Shown: positions 15,787 through 24,468 of the stretch, piece by piece | Numbering within the stretch: the first letter of the stretch is position 1 | Layout of the letters: every line of letters begins with the position of its first letter | Assembly (NCBI RefSeq): GCF_001469165.1 | Contig: NZ_JABX01000036.1 | Span: 1-64,000 of the forward strand | Source of the DNA: Thiohalocapsa sp. ML1 | GTDB taxonomy: Bacteria; Pseudomonadota; Gammaproteobacteria; Chromatiales; Chromatiaceae | Direction: 5' to 3' | DNA: 64,000 nucleotides | Notes under the pieces: model-generated | Seen by the model: only the letters and a program-made list of their open reading frames with translations | What the model was told of the DNA's origin: nothing | Databases searched by the model: none | Program-made: the position numbers and the translations under genes

Positions 15787-18700
15787 TCACGCCTGCTGCG
15801 GGTCTTGGTCTTGTGGCTGTTTCGCGGCGCGCGGGTCCGCGCTGTCGGGCTGAAAGAAGGTCCAGGCGAGGCGGTAGTCGTGCTCGCGGTCGGGGCGGAG
15901 GAAGGGGGCGTGGTAGGTGATGGTGCGCCGGTGCGGGCCGCCGGGCAGGGTGTCGTCCCAGAAGGTCTTGGTGACGGTGCTGCCGGCGGGCAGGTCGCGG
16001 ACGTCCTCCCAGCCGAGCAGGGTGTCGGTTTCTTCCCGGTCCGGGGTCTTCAGGCCGTAGCTGATGCCGGCGTCGCGGTCCGCCTTGCGGGCCTTGCGCG
16101 GCAGGCCGACGCCGATGAGGCCCTTGCTGGGCGTGAAGACGATGCGCCCGGTCTGGTCGTACCAGGTGTCGGCCTCGTATTGGCGCATCACCGGGAACTG
16201 GACGCGGTAGATGGTGAGCAGCTCCTCCAGCGTCAGGCCGAGCGCCTGGGCCACCAGCACGTCGATCTCCAGCAGCGCCTGGCGGCGGCTGTAGTCGGTG
16301 CGCAGCGCGCAGTTCCGTTGCCAGGCGGGGGTGAGGTTGGCGAAGAAGTCCTTGTCGGCCCGCAGGCACGCGGACCATGGGGGGCTGCTCGGGTCGTCCG
16401 GGTCGACGGACCAGCGTTGGTCGCGGAAGTCGGGTTGGTAGCAGGATTGCCAGAGGTCGGTGTAGTGGGTGGTGAGGCAGTTGAGCGCAAGCGCTCTCGC
16501 CGCTGGTAGAGACAAAATCTCAGCGCGCGAGCGAATGGGTAGCAGGCGCAGAACGGATTCGTATAAATCACCTTTGCCAGTAGTCTTGATGAAGAAGTCA
16601 AAAACAATCGAAAAAGCGGATGCAGCAAAATCGAGAAGAACATCCTCGGTGTGAAAGGTTGTGGAAATTACGGGGTGAATGTGGGCGACATTTGGAGGCA
16701 CGATAGCGCCCGATAAGGTCCGTTCTCCTGACTGGCTAAGTTGCCTTCTGCAATAGAGACGGTAGAAATCGGCCACGCGGCGGATTCCCTCGGTAGTTGC
16801 ATCCGCCCACGGCACTCGCGGCGTCCGCTCAGCGTACTCCATCGGCGAGCATGCGGGCACGTAGTTGGTGCGCGGCAGGTAGTCGTCTGTAATGGCGGTA
16901 AGGTCAACGCAGTCGTAATGCCCGTTGGCCGTACAGATTGCTCGGGGTGTCTTGTAAAAGGGCGTGCCGACGAAGAAGTGGGGGCCGGACAGCACCCATT
17001 GCCCGGGGTGGTCCGGAAAGCGCGTCTCGCGCCGAATCGTGCCGTCTTTCTGCTGGTTCGTCTCGTGCCACATCTCCAAGGACAGATACTCGCCCTTCAG
17101 GTCTCCCAAACGCCGCGGCTGCCTGGCGAACTTCTCCAGCACCGCTAGCAATTGCCGCGCATGCAACGCGGGCAGTCGGGCTTGCAGCGGCGGCGTGGCG
17201 GCCTCGTCATAGAGCTTTGCGAAGAGCGCGAGCTCGTGCTCGCCGACCGGGATCATTCGCTCGCGGTGGCCGGCGGTGTTCCAAGTCGACCGGCCGCCGT
17301 CTTGCTCGGCCTTGATGCCCGGCACTGGGCCTGAGCCGTCGTGGTCGAAGCAGGCGTCGACGGTCTGCGGAAGGAACAGGTTCGCGACATGCGTGAAGTC
17401 GGGCGCTTGCTGCGCGTGGCCGTAGATGTTGATGCTGAACTTGGCGTGGTGGTCGACGTCACCGAACAGGATCAGCTCGTTGGCGAACTGGTAGTGTGCT
17501 CGCAGCCTCGGATAGACCTCAGCCCGAAAGAGCCCGCCCTTCGGGTCATCGTAAATCCCTTCCGGATGGAGAAAGCCCGACACGCCGCGGGCATTGCTCA
17601 ACATCCACGCCTGCGGCAAAAAGCACTTGTATAGATTGGTCTGAACGCCCTTCAGCAGCGGATAGTTCTGCCCGGCATTCAAGAACGCCTGCATCCCCGC
17701 CTGCTCGCAATACTCCCCGAGCCAGGCGGCTCGCATGTCCGGCCATTCCTCGAATAGGGCCGCGCGGCGCTTCGCCAGCTCGGAGGCGCTCATCTTGCGG
17801 ATGGCGATCTTCGGGTCCGCCTCGCCGAGGATGCCCTTTTCTTCCCACTCCACCTTGAGCCAGGGCGGGTTGCCGAGGATGAGGTCGAAGCCGCCGCTCT
17901 CCGCCTTGCCCTCGCCCTCACTCCCGGCCCCTTGCCCGCGGGGCGCGGGGCGGTGCCAGCGGAAGAGGTCCGCAAAGGCCAGCTCCCAGTGGAAGAAGCG
18001 GTAGCGCTCCGCGAGGCGCTCCACCTGCGCGACGCGCGGGAAGTGCTCGCGCAGGCGCCGGATGCGCAGCTCCCCGTAGCGGTCGTGCAGGGTCCGGGTC
18101 TCGGTGGCGGCGGCGAGGCTGCGCTGGCCGGGCAGGTCGTCGAAGAGCGTGCCCTGGACGTCCGGCACCAGCACCTGCTGCTCGACCCGGGCGGGCTGCG
18201 GGGACAGGTCCAGCTCCGTTTGCTCGTCGATGTCCATGAGGTTGCCGTCCAGGATGGCGCCGATTTCGGTGATCCACTGGGTGCGGGTGGGCAGGGTGGA
18301 TGCCTGGTCCAGGGGCCAGAACCAGAGCGCGCACCAGTAGTCCATCACCAGCTTGAGGCGGCGGTAGGCGGTGGCGGTGTCGGCGTCCTCGCTCAGCATG
18401 CCGGCCTTGCGGGTGGCCTCCTTGCTCGCGCGGCTGGTGACGCTGGGCCTGCTCGCATCGGGGCCGGTGTCGGGCCAGACGGGCAGCGGGTCCTCGGTGC
18501 GGGCGCGGTCCTTGGCCAGTTGTTCCGCGTGCTCGCGCCAGAGGGCGTCGATGCGGGCGCTGAGCTGCGTGAGCCGGCGCAGCTCGACGTCGGAGAAGGG
18601 GCGGGTGAGCGCCTTCTGCCAATCCTTGATCTGCTTCAGCTCGTCGCCGAAGTACTCTTTGACGGCCTTGTTGGCGTAGTCGCACAGGCCCTCGTCGGGC

Positions 18701-21072
18701 AGCAGAAAGTGGTAGATCTCGTCGTCTTGGCGCGGCTCGGCAGGCGTGACGCGGCGCGGCGTGGCGTAGATGTAGCAATCCGGGTTGGGCTCGGACTTGG
18801 TCTTGCCGTAGTAGTCGCTGGCGTAGTGGTTGATGCGCCGCGGCGCGGTGACCTGCTTGGCGCTGAACACCTGCGGCCGGGCGCCCACCAGGGAGTTGCC
18901 GTTGAAGAGCTGGTAGCCGAACCAGGGCACCCGCGCCGGCAGCGGCCGGCCTTGGGCATCGGACTCGCCGTAGATGGCGTTGAGCCAGAGGCTGACCTCG
19001 GCCAGCTCCGTGGCGATGGGGTTCAGGTCCACGCCGAAGACGTTGGCGTCCGCGAGCCGCATGCGGACCTTTTGCAGCTCCTGCGGGTATTGGTCGTGGG
19101 GGATGCGGCGCTTCTGCTCCGCCTGCTTGCGGGCGAGATAGGCCTCGGCGAGCTGGTTCACGGCCTCGTTCAGGAAGGCGGCGCTGCCCATGGCGGGCTC
19201 CAGCACCTTGAGCTTCAGGATGTCGTCCGCGCTCTTGTCCGCCAGTAGCTCCTTGAGCGCGTACCTGACGAGGCACTGGGTCAGGGATTGCGGCGTGTAG
19301 TAGCTCGCGCTCTTCTGGCGGTCGCGCCCGGCGAGGCGGTAGATGAAGCTGCCCTTGGGGTAGACGCGCAGCTCCCGGCGGCCTTCTGCGTTCAGAAAGG
19401 TGACCTTCTCGCTGTTGTGATAGTCGCCGATGCGGTCCCGGGTGACGAACCAGCCGTTGCCGAGCAGGTCCGTGCTGCCGCCGTAGTCCGTCTCGCCGGC
19501 GTCGCCGGTCTCGTCGTCGCTGTCGCTGTCGGCATCGGCGTCGGCATCGTCCTCATCGCCAACCCGCGCGGGCTTCGACTGCTTCGGCGCCGGCATCACC
19601 TCGTAGAGGTCCTCGGCGGCAAAGAACCCGCGGTAGGACAGGAGCGACTCGTACACCGCGCCGAGCTGGTTGATGGAGAGCGCCTGGTAGCTGACCCGGC
19701 GGGTGCGGCGGGTGCGCGGGTCCTTGGCGAAGGACAGGCCGCGCAGCACGCGCTGCCAGAGGTGGTTCGGGAAGCGGACGCGGTTTAGGAGCGGCGTGCC
19801 GGCGGGGTCGAACAGGCGGCTGTCGAGCGGCGGCAGCTCGAAGGCGTTGACCGTGGCGGCGCCGGTGAGGCTGCGGTGCGCGATCCGGGTGCCGTCCGCC
19901 ACCAGCGCGAAGAGCTTGCGCAGGCTTTGGTCGAAATAGCTCCCCTGCTGCGCGGCGGTGGTGTGCAGGTCCGTCAGCGTGAGCTCGCGCAGGTGCTCCA
20001 GGCTGTAGCCGCGGGTGTAGACGTCGCTCTTGTCGATGGGCACGTAGCCCAGCTCCGGGCGCGCCTCGATGTAGAACAGGAAAATGAGCCGGTAGACCAG
20101 GCGCACGCACTCGGTGCTGAGCCGGCCGGCGTCCAGCGGCTTGACGCTGCCGGTGAAACTGTAGTCGTGGTCCGCGATGAGCTGGCGGGCGGCCTCGTTG
20201 CCGAGCAGCTCGATGGCCTCGCGCAGCGCGTATTTGAGATCCTCGCTGACGCCGGCGTCGTGCTTGTGGGACTCGGCGTCGAGCCGGTCCAGCAGGCCGT
20301 CGCCCTGGCTCGGGCAGAGTGCCTCGCGGTGTAGCAGGGCGTGGCAGGCGGTGAGGGTGGCCGGCGGCTTCCGGCCCAGGATGTCTTCCAGGTCGAAGCG
20401 CAGGCAGCGGTTGGCGGGCCACTTGAAGCGGTCGATGAGCAGCCATTGCAGCTCGCCCACCAGCAGCACGAAGCGCGGCGGATGGTCGGCGGCGAAGAGC
20501 GCGTCGGACAACAGCGCCGCGAGCGGGCGCGGGGTGCGGCTGTGCTTGTCGAGATAGGCGGCCGGGGTGTCCTCGATGCGGAAGTGCCGCGGCGAGTAGG
20601 TGACGGCGAGCGGGTCGGTGGCGGGGTCGTCGGGGCGCGGCTTCTGCTCCGGGTTGAAGGCGGGCAGGACGACCAGCTCCGGCAGGTCCGCGGCCTGCTC
20701 GCCGCCCTTGCCGATGGCGGCCCAGATGGGCAGGGGCTGGCCGCCGAGCCACTCGCGCTCGTGCGGGTCGAGGGCGTAGCCGAGCGCGTCGAGCAGGCCG
20801 CGGTGCAGGCGCTGATGCCAGAGCAGCCGGGCGGCGAAGTCGGCCTCCGGCGGGTAGGCGGCGTGCTGCTGGAAGAAGGGCGCGGCGAGGCGGCGCAGGC
20901 GCTTGTCGACGGGGTCTTGGTGCTGCTGGGGGTCCGGCTCGCCGCTCGCCGCCTGCCCCTGCAGCCAATCCTTGATGCGCGACTGGAAGACGTGCGCAAA
21001 GAAGTGGTGGCTGTAGAAGGCGTTCTCGTTGGCGATGCCGGGGAAGACATCGAAGCGGTCTGGGGTGTCCAT
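15787..21072 (-). CDS. PglX/DrmMI-like adenine-specific DNA methyltransferase (defence)
   Basis: A 1761-residue N6-adenine methylase. The SAM-binding motif LEPAMGSAAFLNEAV lies near residue 625. The catalytic motif is NPPW at about 1066-1070 (preceded by FDLILG). A strongly acidic Asp-rich linker near residue 515 separates the N-terminal half. The N-terminus begins MDTPDRFDVFPGIANENAF, and the C-terminal third should hold target recognition. Order and size resemble PglX of BREX and DrmMI of class 1 DISARM, where the enzyme marks host DNA. It starts 31 bp after the DrmD-like gene, with a weak ribosome-binding site. I see no PD-(D/E)XK nuclease in it. Confidence 0.88.
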   Translation of the reverse strand: MDTPDRFDVFPGIANENAFYSHHFFAHVFQSRIKDWLQGQAASGEPDPQQHQDPVDKRLRRLAAPFFQQHAAYPPEADFAARLLWHQRLHRGLLDALGYALDPHEREWLGGQPLPIWAAIGKGGEQAADLPELVVLPAFNPEQKPRPDDPATDPLAVTYSPRHFRIEDTPAAYLDKHSRTPRPLAALLSDALFAADHPPRFVLLVGELQWLLIDRFKWPANRCLRFDLEDILGRKPPATLTACHALLHREALCPSQGDGLLDRLDAESHKHDAGVSEDLKYALREAIELLGNEAARQLIADHDYSFTGSVKPLDAGRLSTECVRLVYRLIFLFYIEARPELGYVPIDKSDVYTRGYSLEHLRELTLTDLHTTAAQQGSYFDQSLRKLFALVADGTRIAHRSLTGAATVNAFELPPLDSRLFDPAGTPLLNRVRFPNHLWQRVLRGLSFAKDPRTRRTRRVSYQALSINQLGAVYESLLSYRGFFAAEDLYEVMPAPKQSKPARVGDEDDADADADSDSDDETGDAGETDYGGSTDLLGNGWFVTRDRIGDYHNSEKVTFLNAEGRRELRVYPKGSFIYRLAGRDRQKSASYYTPQSLTQCLVRYALKELLADKSADDILKLKVLEPAMGSAAFLNEAVNQLAEAYLARKQAEQKRRIPHDQYPQELQKVRMRLADANVFGVDLNPIATELAEVSLWLNAIYGESDAQGRPLPARVPWFGYQLFNGNSLVGARPQVFSAKQVTAPRRINHYASDYYGKTKSEPNPDCYIYATPRRVTPAEPRQDDEIYHFLLPDEGLCDYANKAVKEYFGDELKQIKDWQKALTRPFSDVELRRLTQLSARIDALWREHAEQLAKDRARTEDPLPVWPDTGPDASRPSVTSRASKEATRKAGMLSEDADTATAYRRLKLVMDYWCALWFWPLDQASTLPTRTQWITEIGAILDGNLMDIDEQTELDLSPQPARVEQQVLVPDVQGTLFDDLPGQRSLAAATETRTLHDRYGELRIRRLREHFPRVAQVERLAERYRFFHWELAFADLFRWHRPAPRGQGAGSEGEGKAESGGFDLILGNPPWLKVEWEEKGILGEADPKIAIRKMSASELAKRRAALFEEWPDMRAAWLGEYCEQAGMQAFLNAGQNYPLLKGVQTNLYKCFLPQAWMLSNARGVSGFLHPEGIYDDPKGGLFRAEVYPRLRAHYQFANELILFGDVDHHAKFSINIYGHAQQAPDFTHVANLFLPQTVDACFDHDGSGPVPGIKAEQDGGRSTWNTAGHRERMIPVGEHELALFAKLYDEAATPPLQARLPALHARQLLAVLEKFARQPRRLGDLKGEYLSLEMWHETNQQKDGTIRRETRFPDHPGQWVLSGPHFFVGTPFYKTPRAICTANGHYDCVDLTAITDDYLPRTNYVPACSPMEYAERTPRVPWADATTEGIRRVADFYRLYCRRQLSQSGERTLSGAIVPPNVAHIHPVISTTFHTEDVLLDFAASAFSIVFDFFIKTTGKGDLYESVLRLLPIRSRAEILSLPAARALALNCLTTHYTDLWQSCYQPDFRDQRWSVDPDDPSSPPWSACLRADKDFFANLTPAWQRNCALRTDYSRRQALLEIDVLVAQALGLTLEELLTIYRVQFPVMRQYEADTWYDQTGRIVFTPSKGLIGVGLPRKARKADRDAGISYGLKTPDREETDTLLGWEDVRDLPAGSTVTKTFWDDTLPGGPHRRTITYHAPFLRPDREHDYRLAWTFFQPDSADPRAAKQPQDQDPQQA

Positions 21073-21103
21073 TGCTCAGTTGCGCCGTACTCGCAGAAGG
21101 CGG

Positions 21104-24007
21104 TCAGGACGCACCAGGGCGCGCCACCCCGGCGAGCACCTGCACGAAGGGCACCGGCTCGACCTCGAGGCTGTTCTTCACCCATTGGCCGTATTCGGTG
21201 AACACGTCCTCGATGTCCTTGCTGCGGTGCGCGCGCTTGCCTTGCTTGAGCTGCTCGGGCTGGTCGGACCGGGCCAGGCGCAGCTCCAGTTGGCGTTCCT
21301 GTGCGCCGCGCAGTGCGCCGAGCTCCGCGAGCTTGCGCGCGACCTCGGCCGCGCGGGCGGCGCTGAACTGGCGCACCTGCTCTTCCACGTAGAGCTGCAT
21401 GGTCGCGACCGCATCGCCGAGAGCGGCTTGCAGCGCCGGCAGGTCGAGCGGGCGCTTGGCATTGGGCAGGCGGCGCTCGCCGATGTCGGCGCGGGCGCAG
21501 AAGGCGTCGAAGTCCTCGATGGCGTAGTCGGCCGCGCCGCGGCGCACGATGGCCTTCCAGTCCGCGATGAGGGGCTGGCCCTTGCGGTTCGGGATCAGGC
21601 CCAGCATCAGGAAGGCGTGCTCGTTTGCCGCCAGCCGCGGGCTTGCGAGCACCGGGGCGCGGCGGCGGCCGACGGCACCGATGACCCGGTCCATGAGCCA
21701 GCGGCAGATGGGGTGCTGGGGCCACAGGAACTGGATGTCGGGCCAGGCGGCGCCTTGACGGTCTTGCTCGCGGGCACGCTGGATGGCCTGCTCGACGATG
21801 CCGCGATCGGCCGAGAGCACGTATTGATCGGTCTCGCGCAGCACCTCGGCGGGCAGTTGCCGGCGCAGGCGCCGGCGCAGGTCGGCGGGCGGGTCGAGGC
21901 GCAGCATGCGGGCCTGGTCGTCGATGCGATAGCCGGCGGCCTCCGGGATGGTGGCGATGGCGTGCTTGGCGAAGGTGTAGATGTCCTCGAAGCAGCGGTG
22001 GGGCTCCGGCGGCAGGGCGGCGGGCGCTGCGTCTGCGCCGCCGCCGAACAGCGCGGCTTCCCAGTCGTCGTCGTCCGCTGCGTCCGGGGCGGGGGCGGCG
22101 TCGATGCATTCGCGCTGGAACTGCTCGGCACTCATGCCGTCGGCCAGGGCGTCGGCGACCACCTGCTCCTCGGCCTCGATGCTGTGCTTGCGCAGGATGG
22201 ACGCGGGGTCGCCGATGTTGCGGCTGATCTGCTCGTCTTTCTGCACCAGCACCTCGATGACGCGCAGGTCGCCTTCGATGCGTTCGATGCCCGACTGGGT
22301 GAGCAGGTAGTCGATGCGCGGCCTGTGTACTTGACCGAAGCGGTCCACCCGGCCGTTGCGCTGCTGAAACACCATCGGCGACCAGGGCAGGTCGAAGTGC
22401 ACGAGCCGGTGGCAGAGGTAGTGCAGGTTGAGGCCTTCGGAGGCCACGTCGGAGCAGAGCAGTACCCGTAGCGGGTCGTGCGTCTGGCCGAAGCGCTCGA
22501 CGATCTCCTGCTGCTCGATGTCCGCGAGGCCGCCGTGCAGCAGGCTGAAGGCCGGCCCCTTGAGCCCGAGGTCGCCCGGCAGGTGAGCCAGGAGCCACCT
22601 CAGTGTTTCGATGCGCTCGGAGAAGATCACCAGCCGGTCGTGGGTGTCGGCGCCGGTCCAGCCGGCAGCGGGGTCGCGCAGCGCGCTCAAGAGACGCTGG
22701 TACTTGCTGAAGTGCTCGGGTGCGATGGCGTCGAGCGTCCGCAGCAAGGCGGCGCAGGCTTGGCTCTCCGCGTGCTCGGCGTCGGTGAGCCGAGGCTGCC
22801 GGCTGAGCTTGTCCATGCGGTGCTGCGCATAGGCCGCGGCGGCGGCGGGGCTCGAGAACAAGGCCTTTTGCAGGCCGACGCGCTGCAGCTCGCCCTGCCT
22901 GCCCTCGGTACACTCGCCGCGCTGCGTGAACGGGATGCTCAGCGCGGCCTGGAAGGCGGTCTCTTCCGCGGGCGAGGCCGCGGCGGCGAGGCGGCGCGTC
23001 GCGGGCTCCGGGAATTGATCCCGGGCCCGGCCCTGGATGTCCTTCTTGAAGCGGCGGACGAAGAGGTCTTTGCGGTCGAGGTCGGCGCGGGTGTAGTCGT
23101 CCGGGTCCGAGATGGCGGTGGGGTCCAGCAGCCAGATCAGGGACGCAAAGCTGCGGGCGGAGCCGTCGTGGGGCGTGGCGGAGAGCAGGATCAGGGTGTC
23201 GGACTTGGTGGCGAGCTGCTTGGCGAGCCGCGCGCGCTGCGAGGAGGCGGCATCGCCCTTGCGCATCGCCACGTTGTGGCACTCGTCGATGACGATGATG
23301 TCCCAGCGCGAGCGCTCCAGGTAGTTGCGGTACTCGCCGTTGCCCTTCAGCGTGTCCATCGAGATGATGGTCTTGTCGTAGTAGTTGAAGGGGTTGTGGC
23401 CGGAGGGGATGTTGTTGCGCAGGCGCTCGATGCCGGCAGAGTCGAGCCGCACCAAGGGGATGGTGAAGCGGGACCACCATTCCTTCTGGAACTGCGTCAG
23501 CATGCTCTTCTGCGTGACCACCAGGATGCGCCGGCCGCGCCCGCGGATGTCCAGCTCCGTGGCGAGCATGCCGGCCTCGAGGGTCTTGCCGAGGCCGACC
23601 CCGTCGGCGATGAGGATGCGGGTGCGCACCTGCCGCAGGCCCTTCTCCGCGGGTACGCGCTGGTAGTCCGCGGGCTGCATCACGGCCTGGTGGGCGCGGT
23701 GGATGTGCGCGTCGTTGGCGACGGTGCCGAGGCGCTGGCTCTCCAGGTAGAGCAGGGTGTCGGTGAAGAAGTCGCTGGTGTCTTGGAACAGCTCCGTGTG
23801 CGCGGGGTCGTGGACCGCAATGTCGTCTTCCAGGCGGTCGAGAAAGATCGCGGAGGTGCCGCGCACCAGCTCCGAGAGTCCGTCGCAGGTCAGGGCATGG
23901 CCGCCGTCGTCGCTGAGGTCGACGCGGCGGATCACCCAGTCCTCGTCGCGGATGGTGACCCGCGCGCCGGGGGCGAGATTGCGCGGCAGCCCGGTTTTTA
24001 GGTCCAT
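21104..24007 (-). CDS. DrmD-like SNF2-family helicase (defence)
   Basis: A 967-residue SWI2/SNF2-type ATPase. Motif I is ADGVGLGKT at 134-142, motif II is DECH at 241-244, motif III is LLSATPHDG, and the C-terminal RecA lobe has SEGLNLHYL and QQRNGRVDRFGQ near residues 515-555. Start, size and the adjacent PglX-like methylase match DrmD of class 1 DISARM. I chose the ATG at 24007 (MDLKTGLPRN) because 71 extra residues from an upstream ATG would translate repeat DNA. It is the first gene of the island operon. SNF2 proteins translocate on duplex DNA; here probably on unmodified phage DNA. Confidence 0.88.
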   Translation of the reverse strand: MDLKTGLPRNLAPGARVTIRDEDWVIRRVDLSDDGGHALTCDGLSELVRGTSAIFLDRLEDDIAVHDPAHTELFQDTSDFFTDTLLYLESQRLGTVANDAHIHRAHQAVMQPADYQRVPAEKGLRQVRTRILIADGVGLGKTLEAGMLATELDIRGRGRRILVVTQKSMLTQFQKEWWSRFTIPLVRLDSAGIERLRNNIPSGHNPFNYYDKTIISMDTLKGNGEYRNYLERSRWDIIVIDECHNVAMRKGDAASSQRARLAKQLATKSDTLILLSATPHDGSARSFASLIWLLDPTAISDPDDYTRADLDRKDLFVRRFKKDIQGRARDQFPEPATRRLAAAASPAEETAFQAALSIPFTQRGECTEGRQGELQRVGLQKALFSSPAAAAAYAQHRMDKLSRQPRLTDAEHAESQACAALLRTLDAIAPEHFSKYQRLLSALRDPAAGWTGADTHDRLVIFSERIETLRWLLAHLPGDLGLKGPAFSLLHGGLADIEQQEIVERFGQTHDPLRVLLCSDVASEGLNLHYLCHRLVHFDLPWSPMVFQQRNGRVDRFGQVHRPRIDYLLTQSGIERIEGDLRVIEVLVQKDEQISRNIGDPASILRKHSIEAEEQVVADALADGMSAEQFQRECIDAAPAPDAADDDDWEAALFGGGADAAPAALPPEPHRCFEDIYTFAKHAIATIPEAAGYRIDDQARMLRLDPPADLRRRLRRQLPAEVLRETDQYVLSADRGIVEQAIQRAREQDRQGAAWPDIQFLWPQHPICRWLMDRVIGAVGRRRAPVLASPRLAANEHAFLMLGLIPNRKGQPLIADWKAIVRRGAADYAIEDFDAFCARADIGERRLPNAKRPLDLPALQAALGDAVATMQLYVEEQVRQFSAARAAEVARKLAELGALRGAQERQLELRLARSDQPEQLKQGKRAHRSKDIEDVFTEYGQWVKNSLEVEPVPFVQVLAGVARPGAS

Positions 24008-24134
24008 GCGTGCGATGTGGTGCGGATTTCGCTGGCCGAGTGTACAGGTCGGGTCAAGGGTCGGCGTTGCGTTGATGGTGCACGAGTGCCGGTCCCCTGG
24101 CAGACGCGCGTCGCCAAGGGCCGCGGGATCGGTC

Positions 24135-24202
24135 TTGATCATAACTCCGACCACAGCAGCGGTCGCCTGCATAGTCAGGTCGTCCTGGCCTGACGCCACT
24201 AG
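24135..24202 (+). repeat. Dispersed hairpin element, partial copy R2
   Basis: Matches the first two thirds of R1 (11980-12082) and R3 (61042-61144), from TTGATCATAACTCCG to TGACGCCA. It then breaks into the TTGACGGCGCC inverted repeat, so one repeat seems to have landed in the other. Confidence 0.75.
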
Positions 24203-24243
24203 ATTGCTTGACGGCGCCAAATGCTTGCAGATGAGTCAAGTTT
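24203..24243 (+). repeat. Short inverted-repeat element, copy 1
   Basis: Begins TAGATTGCTTGACGGCGCC and ends GAGTCAAGTTTC, with arms CTTGAC/GTCAAG. Related copies are at 37759-37796 (same strand) and 61472-61515 (opposite strand), plus a trace after tsaE near 27863-27882. Such arms around a short core are typical of REP/MITE-like elements. Confidence 0.7.
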
Positions 24244-24290
24244 CGAACGGGGCGACGTCGGCGACCGTGGTTTCGTCGTCGTCGTCGTAA

Positions 24291-24446
24291 TCGTGGTCGT
24301 AATCGAACGTTCGCGGTGTTAACGGGCGTTGACTGGAGTGTTGACCTCCAGGTCAACACGGCCACAGAGCGGGATGCACTGGTGTGTCGCGACTGCGGAG
24401 CCGACCTGGAGGTCGGCTGTCCGGCCCGGCCCGGTTGCGGGAGGGC
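24291..24446 (+). repeat. Dispersed double-palindrome element, copy B
   Basis: Closely matches 103-240. It contains GTGTTGACCT-CC-AGGTCAACAC at 24338-24359, the ACGGCCACAGAGCGGG linker, and GCCGACCT-GG-AGGTCGGC just downstream. It is in the same orientation as copy A, and the two bracket rsgA, the cytochrome gene, orn and the whole defence island. Confidence 0.85.
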
Positions 24447-24468
24447 AGGTAACGGAGCCCGCGCGGGC

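Larger units (their letters stand above)
24008..24468. other. Repeat-filled gap between queG and the drmD-like gene
   Basis: A 461-bp gap at the right end of the defence island. It holds the promoter region of the drmD-like operon next to 24008 and three dispersed repeats: half of the R element (24135-24202), a short inverted repeat (24203-24243) and copy B of the double-palindrome element (24291-24446). I see no gene and no glycine tRNA, although E. coli has glycine tRNA genes at the equivalent orn-queG position. Confidence 0.8.

Noticed and set aside
22478-24001. Long plus-strand frame opposite the DrmD-like gene
   Set aside because: Antisense shadow with low-complexity composition; no start signal or domain.
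2595-24007. A canonical class 1 DISARM system
   Set aside because: DrmD-like and DrmMI-like genes fit, but I find no DrmA or DrmB of normal architecture and no phospholipase D (HxK) motif for DrmC. The large DUF1998 protein looks like DruE rather than DrmA plus DrmB.
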